From NCBI GenBank assembly GCA_035644935.1, contig DASQNO010000094.1, positions 1 to 30,002 of the forward strand: a stretch of 30,002 nt of DNA, given 5' to 3'. The translations under genes and the position numbers were made by a program. The stretch comes from CADCVW01 sp035644935. Its GTDB lineage: Bacteria; Pseudomonadota; Alphaproteobacteria; Sphingomonadales; Sphingomonadaceae. The notes under the pieces were generated by a model. The model worked only from the letters and a program-made list of their open reading frames with translations, was not told the DNA's origin and searched no databases. Every line of letters starts with the position of its first letter. The first letter of the stretch is position 1. Shown here in pieces: positions 24,511-30,002 of the stretch.

Positions 24511-24999
24511 ATGTCTCGCGCCGCGCTTCTGTTCCTGTCGGCCATGCTCGCCCTGACCGGCGGCTGCGCACCCGGCAGCGGCGGCGGGGCCACTGAGGAG
24601 ACGGCGGGAGCGAGCACGGCGGCGACGCGGCCCGACGGGAGCGCCAGGGTGCTGAGGTCCGAAACCATGACAGCCGTGTTCACCGGCTGGGACGTCGGCG
24701 ACTATGTCTGGGCGCGGCTCAGGATCGAAGGCCGGGACGAGTTCGGCGCGTGGTCGGGACCGTCCCCGATCGACCTCTTCCTCGATGCGCATGTCGGCAA
24801 GCCGATCGCCGTGACGATCGACACGACCTTCACCGACGTGCCGGAAGCGGGCGGAGAGATCGAAGTGCCGCGGATCACCGCCGCCCGCATCGGCGATCTC
24901 ACGGCCGACGCCTGGTGGGCGTCGCTCTCGCCCCGGCAGCGGCAGGACGCCCGGATCGGCCTCGCCGGGGCGCTCGAGCCCCGGCCGCCCAGCCAGTAG
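24511..24999 (+). CDS. Hypothetical lipoprotein
   Basis: A 162-residue protein. Signal MSRAALLFLSAMLALTGGC with lipobox Cys19, then a Gly/Ser/Thr/Ala-rich linker and a beta-rich C-terminal domain (TMTAVFTGWDVGDYVWARLRI, KPIAVTIDTTFTDVPEAGG) rich in Asp and Trp. I recognise no family. GGAGG lies about 8 bases before the ATG. The stop codon abuts the convergent FadB-like gene with no gap (24999/25000). Confidence 0.75.
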   Translation: MSRAALLFLSAMLALTGGCAPGSGGGATEETAGASTAATRPDGSARVLRSETMTAVFTGWDVGDYVWARLRIEGRDEFGAWSGPSPIDLFLDAHVGKPIAVTIDTTFTDVPEAGGEIEVPRITAARIGDLTADAWWASLSPRQRQDARIGLAGALEPRPPSQ

Positions 25000-27057
25000 C
25001 TAGCGGGTGAACTTCTCCTTCTTCTCCGCCTTGTCGAGCAGCAGCCTCGAGAAGCTGAAGTCGCCGCCCATGCGGCTTTCCTGGCGACGGAGGCCCTCGA
25101 CGATGGTCGCCGCGCCTTCGGTGTCGGCCCAGAACATCGGGCCGCCACGGTAGACGGGCCAGCCATAACCGTAGACCCACACGACATCGATGTCGGACGC
25201 GCGCTGGGCCATGCCTTCCTCGAGGATCTTCGCGCCTTCGTTGACCATCGTGTAGAGCGTGCGCTCGACGATCTCCTGATCGTCGATCTCGCGCCGCTCG
25301 ACCCCGGCCTGCGCGGCGAACTCGTCGATATAGGTCTGCACGACCGGCGAGGGCGAGGGCCGGCGCTTGTCGTCGTAATCGTAGAAGCCGGCGCCGGTCT
25401 TCTGGCCCCAGCGGCCTTCGGCGGCGAGCTTGTCGCGCAGCGATTCGATGCGCGTGGGGTCGCGGTGCCAGCCGATGTCGACGCCCGCGAGGTCGGCCAT
25501 CTGGAACGGCCCCATCGGCATGCCGAACGCGACGTGGACGCGGTCGATCTGTTCGGGGCTGGCGCCTTCCAGCAGCAACTTGGTCGCCTCGATCTGGCGC
25601 GGCATCAGCATGCGGTTGCCGATGAAGCCTTCGCAGACGCCCGCGACGGCCGCGACCTTTTTGATCTTCTTGGCCACCGCCATCGCGGTCACCAGCACGT
25701 CGTCCGCCGTCTTGGCGCCGCGCACGACCTCCAGCAGTTTCATGACGTTGGCGGGCGAGAAGAAGTGCAGGCCGACGACGTCCTGCGGCCGGGAGGTGAC
25801 GGCGGCGATCTCGTCGATGTTGAGGTAGGACGTGTTGGACGCCAGGATCGCGCCCGGCTTGCAGATGCGGTCGAGCTTCCCGAAGATCTCCTTCTTGACG
25901 TCCATGTTCTCGAACACGGCCTCGATCACGAGGTCGCAGTCGGCGAGCTGTTCGAGGTCCAGCGTCGGCGTCAGCGCGCCCATTGCGCGGCCCACCTGTT
26001 CGGGCGTCATGCGGCCCTTGGCGGCGCTCGCCTCGTAATTCTTGAGCATCACGCCCGTGCCGCGGTCGAGCGCTTCCTGCTGCGTCTCGACGATGGTGAC
26101 GGGGATGCCGGCGGACAGGAAGTTCATCGAAATGCCGCCGCCCATCGTGCCCGCGCCGATGACGCCGACCTTGTTGATCGGACGCGGGCGCACGTCGTCG
26201 CCGACGCCTTCGATCTTGGACGCCTTGCGTTCGGCGAAGAAGAAATATTGCTGCGCCCGCGCCTGCGTGCCGGTCATCAGCTCCATGAACAGGCGGCGCT
26301 CTTCGAGGACGCCCTGCTCGTACGGGTGCTGGGTCGCGGCCTGCACCGCCTTGATGTTGGCCTCGGGCGCGTCGAAGCCCTTCATCTTGCGCGCGTTGGC
26401 CTTGCGGAATTCGTCGAACAGGCCCGGGTTGGCGCGCGCCGCCTCCAGCTTCTCGTCGCGCTGACTCGAGATCGGGATCGGGCGGACGTCGGCGACTTCG
26501 TGCGCGTAGGCGATGGCGTGCTGCGCCAGGTCGCCCTCGACCAGCTTGTCGACCAGGCCGAGCTTCTCCGCCTCGACCGCGCCGATCGGGGCGCCGGACG
26601 TGCACATCTCCAGCGCCTTTTCGACGCCGACGACGCGCGGCAGACGCTGCGTACCGCCGGCGCCGGGGAGCAGGCCGAGCTTGACCTCGGGCACGCCGAA
26701 CTTGGCGTCCTTGACGGCGACGCGCCAATGGCAGGCGAGCGCGACCTCCAGCCCGCCGCCGAGCGCGGTGCCGTGCACGGCGGCGATGACCGGCTTGGGA
26801 CAGGCTTCGATCGCGTCGACGACGGTGGGCAGCATGGGCAGCTGCATGGGCTTGCCGAATTCGGAGATGTCGGCGCCCGCGAAGAAGGTCTGGCCTTCGC
26901 AGCGGATGACCACCGCCTTGATCGCGTCGTCGGCGGTCGCCTGCGCGATGGCTTCGACCAGCCCGGTGCGCACGGCATGGCCGAGCGCGTTGACCGGCGG
27001 GTTGTTGGAGATGACGACGAGCACGTCCGCGTGCCGTTCGGTGGTGATGACGCTCAT
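25000..27057 (-). CDS. Bifunctional enoyl-CoA hydratase/3-hydroxyacyl-CoA dehydrogenase (FadB/FadJ-like)
   Basis: A 685-residue fusion for two steps of fatty-acid beta-oxidation: hydration of 2-enoyl-CoA and NAD-dependent oxidation of L-3-hydroxyacyl-CoA. The crotonase half (1-190) has GADISEF, the catalytic Glu104 (ALGGGLE) and Glu124 (PEVKLGLLPGAGGTQRLPR). The dehydrogenase half has the NAD motif GVIGAGTMGGGI (298-309) and the HFFSPANVMKLLEVV block, followed by C-terminal HCDH domains (DRVHVAFGMPMGPF). The length is close to FadJ/peroxisomal-type enzymes. CGGAG precedes the ATG at 27057. It is the last gene of the acyl-CoA cluster. Confidence 0.95.
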   Translation of the reverse strand: MSVITTERHADVLVVISNNPPVNALGHAVRTGLVEAIAQATADDAIKAVVIRCEGQTFFAGADISEFGKPMQLPMLPTVVDAIEACPKPVIAAVHGTALGGGLEVALACHWRVAVKDAKFGVPEVKLGLLPGAGGTQRLPRVVGVEKALEMCTSGAPIGAVEAEKLGLVDKLVEGDLAQHAIAYAHEVADVRPIPISSQRDEKLEAARANPGLFDEFRKANARKMKGFDAPEANIKAVQAATQHPYEQGVLEERRLFMELMTGTQARAQQYFFFAERKASKIEGVGDDVRPRPINKVGVIGAGTMGGGISMNFLSAGIPVTIVETQQEALDRGTGVMLKNYEASAAKGRMTPEQVGRAMGALTPTLDLEQLADCDLVIEAVFENMDVKKEIFGKLDRICKPGAILASNTSYLNIDEIAAVTSRPQDVVGLHFFSPANVMKLLEVVRGAKTADDVLVTAMAVAKKIKKVAAVAGVCEGFIGNRMLMPRQIEATKLLLEGASPEQIDRVHVAFGMPMGPFQMADLAGVDIGWHRDPTRIESLRDKLAAEGRWGQKTGAGFYDYDDKRRPSPSPVVQTYIDEFAAQAGVERREIDDQEIVERTLYTMVNEGAKILEEGMAQRASDIDVVWVYGYGWPVYRGGPMFWADTEGAATIVEGLRRQESRMGGDFSFSRLLLDKAEKKEKFTR

Positions 27058-27069
27058 GATAGGCTCCGG

Positions 27070-27840
27070 TTAAATGGCCGTGCGGCCGTAATCCTGACGG
27101 TTGAACGGGTGCGATGACGACAGGCCGCCGTCCACCACCAGCGCGTGGCCGTTGACGTAGCTCGACTCCGCGCTTGCGAGATACAGGGCGGCGCGCGCGA
27201 TCTCGTCCGGCTGACCGCCGCGCTTCATGGGGTTGAGGTGGCCCAGCGCCCCCTCCTGCCCCCTGGCGCGGGCGCGCTCGTAGATGAACTCGGTCATGCC
27301 GGTCTCGATCAGCCCCGGGCAGATCGCGTTGACGCGCACGTCCGAGCCGCTGAGCTGCTGCGCGGCGACTTTGACGAGGCCGATGACGCCGTGCTTGGAC
27401 GCCGTGTAGGCCGGCCCGCCGGCGCCCGAGCGCAGGCCCGCCACCGACGCGGTAACGATGATTGACCCGCCGCCGCGCGCCTTGAGGAGCGGCGCGGCGT
27501 GCTTGATCGCCAGAAACGGCCCGATCAGGTTGACGCGCAGGACCTCCGCCCAATCCTCCGCCGACTGTTCAAAAAGGGAGGCGAGCCCCCCCGACACGCC
27601 GGCATTGGCGAAGACGATGTCGAGCCCGCCGAAGCGGGCTTCGGCCGAGCGGACAAGGGCGGCGACGTCCTCGTCGCGGCCGGCGTCGGCGGCGACCCCG
27701 ACGATGTTCTGCGCATCCGCGGGCGCCTCGAGATCGGCGGCGATGACCTGTGCGCCTTCGGCCGCGAACAGCGCGGCGGTGGCGCGCCCGATGCCTGAGC
27801 CCGCGCCGGTGACGATCGCGACTTTGCCCTGCAGCCGCAC
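27070..27840 (-). CDS. SDR-family NAD(P)-dependent oxidoreductase 1
   Basis: A 256-residue classical short-chain dehydrogenase. TGAGSGIG (11-18) binds the cofactor; NAG at 79-81; catalytic Asn104, Ser132, Tyr145 and Lys149 (YTASK). The acidic DLE after the second strand (residues 36-38) suggests NAD rather than NADP. The start is a GTG at 27840, which fits the protein start MRLQGKVAIVTG, but only GTGTAGG separates it from a family A repeat and no spaced Shine-Dalgarno is visible. It lies 12 bases upstream of the FadB-like gene, so the two are co-transcribed. Confidence 0.92.
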   Translation of the reverse strand: MRLQGKVAIVTGAGSGIGRATAALFAAEGAQVIAADLEAPADAQNIVGVAADAGRDEDVAALVRSAEARFGGLDIVFANAGVSGGLASLFEQSAEDWAEVLRVNLIGPFLAIKHAAPLLKARGGGSIIVTASVAGLRSGAGGPAYTASKHGVIGLVKVAAQQLSGSDVRVNAICPGLIETGMTEFIYERARARGQEGALGHLNPMKRGGQPDEIARAALYLASAESSYVNGHALVVDGGLSSSHPFNRQDYGRTAI

Positions 27841-27847
27841 CCTACAC

Positions 27848-27963
27848 CGTCATCCCGGCGAAAGCCGGGACCCAAGAACCACCAACCATGAAGGCACGAG
27901 AGAGACTATCGCGCGAACCGCCGAACATCGCGACCTTGGCTCCCGGCGTTCGCCGGGATGACG
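27848..27963. repeat. Paired palindromic repeat, family A, copy 3
   Basis: CGTCATCCCGGCGAAAGCC begins at 27848 and its inverted partner, with CTTGGCTCCCGGCG and CGCCGGGATGACG, ends at 27963. It fills nearly the whole spacer between the two SDR genes: 9 bases from the upstream stop and 7 bases from the downstream GTG start. Confidence 0.85.
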
Positions 27964-27972
27964 AAACCGCCA

Positions 27973-28749
27973 TCACAGCCCCACCCCGATCGTCGATCCG
28001 CCGTCCACCACCATCGCCTGCCCCGTCATGAAGGTCGACGCCGGCGAGGCGAGGTACACCGCGGCGCCCGCGATCTCGTGCGGTTCGCCGATGCGGCGCA
28101 AGGGGGTGCCGCGCGTGACGGCCTTCAGCGTGTCGGGGTTCTCCCACAGCGCCTTGGCGAAGTCGGTGCGCACCAGTCCCGGCGCGATGCAGTTGACGCG
28201 CACGCCCGACGGCCCGAACTCCGCCGCCAGGTTGCGCGCGAGTTGGAAGTCGGCCGCCTTGGACACGTTGTATGCGCCGATGACGGTGGAGGAGGTCAGC
28301 CCGCCGATCGACGACACGATGATGATAGAGCCTTCGCGGCGCTCCACCATCTCGGGGGCGACCATCGAGATCAGCCAGTGGTTTGCCAGCACGTTGTTCT
28401 CGAAGATCTTGCGGAACTGGTCGTCGGCGATGCCGGCCATCGGTCCGTAATAGGGGTTCGAGGCCGCGTTGCAGACAAGGATGTCGATGCGGCCGAGCTG
28501 CCGCCGCGTTTCGTCCGCGAGGTTCTGAAGGTCATCCTTCGACGAGATGTTGGCGGGCACGACGATCGCCGTGCCTTCGCCGTGCTCGGCGTTGATCGAG
28601 TCCGCCGCCTCCGCGCACGCATCGGCTTTGCGCGAGGAGATGACGACCTTGGCCCCGTGCGCGGCCATGGCCTGTGCGATCGCCCGGCCGATGCCGCGGG
28701 ACGAGCCGGTGATGATGGCGACTTTGCCGGTGAGGTCGAAGAGGTTCAT
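27973..28749 (-). CDS. SDR-family NAD(P)-dependent oxidoreductase 2
   Basis: A 258-residue classical SDR. TGSSRGIG (14-21), CNAAS (93-97), Asn119, Ser146/147, and the catalytic Tyr160 and Lys164 (YNVSK). Ser-Ser-Arg at 38-40 after the second strand suggests an NADP preference. The start at 28749 is preferred because MNLFDLTGKVAIITG is a normal SDR N-terminus and GGGGAGG lies 7 bases upstream; that site is part of a family B repeat. The gene sits between the acyl-CoA dehydrogenase and the other SDR in one direction. Confidence 0.93.
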   Translation of the reverse strand: MNLFDLTGKVAIITGSSRGIGRAIAQAMAAHGAKVVISSRKADACAEAADSINAEHGEGTAIVVPANISSKDDLQNLADETRRQLGRIDILVCNAASNPYYGPMAGIADDQFRKIFENNVLANHWLISMVAPEMVERREGSIIIVSSIGGLTSSTVIGAYNVSKAADFQLARNLAAEFGPSGVRVNCIAPGLVRTDFAKALWENPDTLKAVTRGTPLRRIGEPHEIAGAAVYLASPASTFMTGQAMVVDGGSTIGVGL

Positions 28750-28755
28750 CGGACG

Positions 28756-28907
28756 TCCTCCCCGCGATTTCGCGGGGAGGGGGACCATCCCGGACGAAGT
28801 TCGGGATGGTGGAGGGGTATCACCCGCGCAAGATCACTCACTGCAAAACCCCTCCACCATTCCGCTGCGCGCAATGGTCCCCCTCCCCGGCAAAGGCCGG
28901 GGAGGAC
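28756..28907. repeat. Paired palindromic repeat, family B, copy 3
   Basis: The left half has CCTCCCCGCG-ATTT-CGCGGGGAGG (28757-28780, perfect 10-bp stem), then ACCATCCCGGACGAAG and TTCGGGATGGT. The right half repeats the plan inverted (CCCCTCCACCATTCCGCTGC, then CCTCCCCGG-CAAAG-CCGGGGAGG, to 28907). It starts 9 bases after the acyl-CoA dehydrogenase stop and ends 7 bases before the next gene's start codon. Confidence 0.85.
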
Positions 28908-28916
28908 AGATGCGCC

Positions 28917-30002
28917 TCAAGCATATTTGCCGAACTCCATCCTGGCGATCGTGCGGTTGTGGACCTCGTCCGGGCCGTCCGCGAGGCGGAGCGTGCGGAT
29001 GCCGGACCACATGCCGGCAAGCTCATAGTCCTGCGAAACGCCGGCGCCGCCATGCGCCTGCACGGCGTCGTCGATGATCTTGAGCGCCATCTGCGGCGCC
29101 TGCACCTTGATCATCGCGATCTCGCGGCGGGCGGCCTTGTTGCCCGCCCGGTCCATCAGGTCGGCGGCCTTGAGGCAGAGCAGCCGCGACATGTCGATGT
29201 CGATGCGGGCGCGGGCTACCCGCTCCTCCCACACCGAGAACTCGTTCAGCTTGCGTCCGAACGCAACGCGCTCGCCCAGGCGGCGCACCATCGCCTCCAG
29301 CGCCTCTTCCGCCGCGCCGATCGTGCGCATGCAATGGTGGATGCGCCCCGGACCCAAGCGCCCTTGCGCAATCTCGAAGCCCCGGCCCTCGCCCAGCAGC
29401 ATGTTCTCTGCAGGGATGCGGACGTTATCCAGCGTGATCTGCATGTGCCCGTGCGGCGCGTCGTCGTAGCCGTAGACGGTGAGCGCGCGCTCCACGGTGA
29501 CGCCCGGCGCGTCCAGCGGCATCAGCACCATGGATTGTTGCGAATGCTTGGCGGCGCCCGTGTCCGTCTTGCCCATGACGATGGCGACCTTGCACCGGGG
29601 ATCGCCCGCACCCGACGACCACCATTTGGCGCCGTTGATGACGTACTCGTCGCCGTCCCGCGTGATCTGCGTCTGGATGTTGGTCGCGTCCGAAGATGCG
29701 ACACCCGGCTCCGTCATCAGGAAGGCCGACCGGATCTCGCCGCGCATCAGGGGCGCCAGCCATTGCTCCTTCTGACGCCGAGTGCCGTAGCGGTGGAACA
29801 CCTCCATGTTGCCGGTGTCGGGGGCGGAGCAGTTGAAGACCTCCGACGACCAGCCGATGTGCCCCATCTCCTCCGCGCACAGCGCATATTCGAGGTTGGT
29901 CAGCTGCGTGCCTTCGAACGCAAACGTCTCGTCGACATGCTGGAGAGCGCCGCCCGGCGGCATGAACAGGTTCCACAAGCCAGCTTCTCGCGCGCGCGGC
30001 TT
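28917..30002 (-). CDS. Acyl-CoA dehydrogenase, ACAD10/11-like, N-terminus beyond the window
   Basis: The last 361 residues are visible; the start lies beyond the right edge. Flavoprotein dehydrogenase forming the alpha-beta double bond of acyl-CoAs. Visible: GTRRQKEQWLAPLMRGEIRSAFLMTEPGVASSDATN (middle FAD domain), INGAKWWSSGAG, LGPGRIHHCMR, GERVAFGRKL, and a C-terminal AHGGAGVSQDYELA followed by TLRLADGPDEVHNRTIAR. The ADGPDEVH ending, rather than YEGTSEIQ, matches the ACAD10/11-like branch. Its substrate is not clear. It heads, in this window, a cluster with two SDR genes and a FadB-like gene. Confidence 0.93.
   Translation of the reverse strand, partial: KPRAREAGLWNLFMPPGGALQHVDETFAFEGTQLTNLEYALCAEEMGHIGWSSEVFNCSAPDTGNMEVFHRYGTRRQKEQWLAPLMRGEIRSAFLMTEPGVASSDATNIQTQITRDGDEYVINGAKWWSSGAGDPRCKVAIVMGKTDTGAAKHSQQSMVLMPLDAPGVTVERALTVYGYDDAPHGHMQITLDNVRIPAENMLLGEGRGFEIAQGRLGPGRIHHCMRTIGAAEEALEAMVRRLGERVAFGRKLNEFSVWEERVARARIDIDMSRLLCLKAADLMDRAGNKAARREIAMIKVQAPQMALKIIDDAVQAHGGAGVSQDYELAGMWSGIRTLRLADGPDEVHNRTIARMEFGKYA

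Noticed and set aside
24899..27553. Open frames of 884 aa (minus) and 550 aa (plus, 25465-27117) over the FadB-like gene
   Set aside because: Both are alternative-frame shadows rich in Arg/Ala/Gly or His/Asp/Val without domains, while the 685-residue frame has all expected motifs.

Overview
The window is ordinary chromosomal DNA of a GC-rich alphaproteobacterium, most likely a sphingomonad (Sphingomonas or a close relative). The evidence is the gene content: an ATP12-type F1-ATPase assembly chaperone, an alphaproteobacterial SspB adaptor, a RluC-family synthase - HAD phosphatase - small membrane protein - ATP12 string, and many short lipoproteins and conserved hypotheticals of a sphingomonad type. 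No rRNA, tRNA, transposase, integrase, phage gene or CRISPR array was seen. The genus is inferred from memory of gene families, not from a search.

Layout. 1-4077 is a minus-strand block: the end of a DUF3617 lipoprotein gene cut by the window edge, a zinc alcohol/formaldehyde dehydrogenase, and an M20 amidohydrolase - DUF3617 lipoprotein - VOC protein operon joined by ATGA overlaps. A Uma2-family gene (4187-4756) diverges from uvrB (4840-7038). A PHB-depolymerase-type esterase and an alpha/beta hydrolase diverge at 8180-8326 around a PhaR-like palindrome. 9151-12247 holds small conserved proteins, a MAPEG protein and a RarD/EamA transporter. 12431-16372 is a tightly coupled plus-strand operon: a 37-codon relic of crcB, an RluC-type pseudouridine synthase, a PaiB-like flavin-binding protein, a secreted DUF1579-like protein, a HAD phosphatase, a two-helix membrane protein and ATP12. 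Facing it are gmk, a 54-residue zinc-ribbon protein, fumC and sspB.

19408-24999 mixes a Nudix hydrolase, secreted hypotheticals, a cold-shock gene with a recognisable promoter, long leader and terminator, a glycine-zipper protein, a GH1-like glycosidase coupled to a cytochrome b561, a possible small-ORF or small-RNA cassette, and a lipoprotein. 25000-30002 is a fatty-acid or CoA-ester degradation cluster read leftwards: acyl-CoA dehydrogenase (cut by the window edge), two SDR dehydrogenases and a bifunctional enoyl-CoA hydratase/3-hydroxyacyl-CoA dehydrogenase.

The most unusual structure is a set of six intergenic elements, each made of two inverted copies of a palindromic unit, in two sequence families. 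All six lie between co-directional genes, and each begins 0-10 bases after the stop codon of the upstream gene. One of them also supplies the Shine-Dalgarno sequence of the next gene inside a perfect 10-bp stem. I found no clear new defence, mobile or biosynthetic system. The better leads are the repeat placement, the crcB relic still coupled to its neighbour, the PhaR-like box, and the 24.2-24.45 kb cassette.
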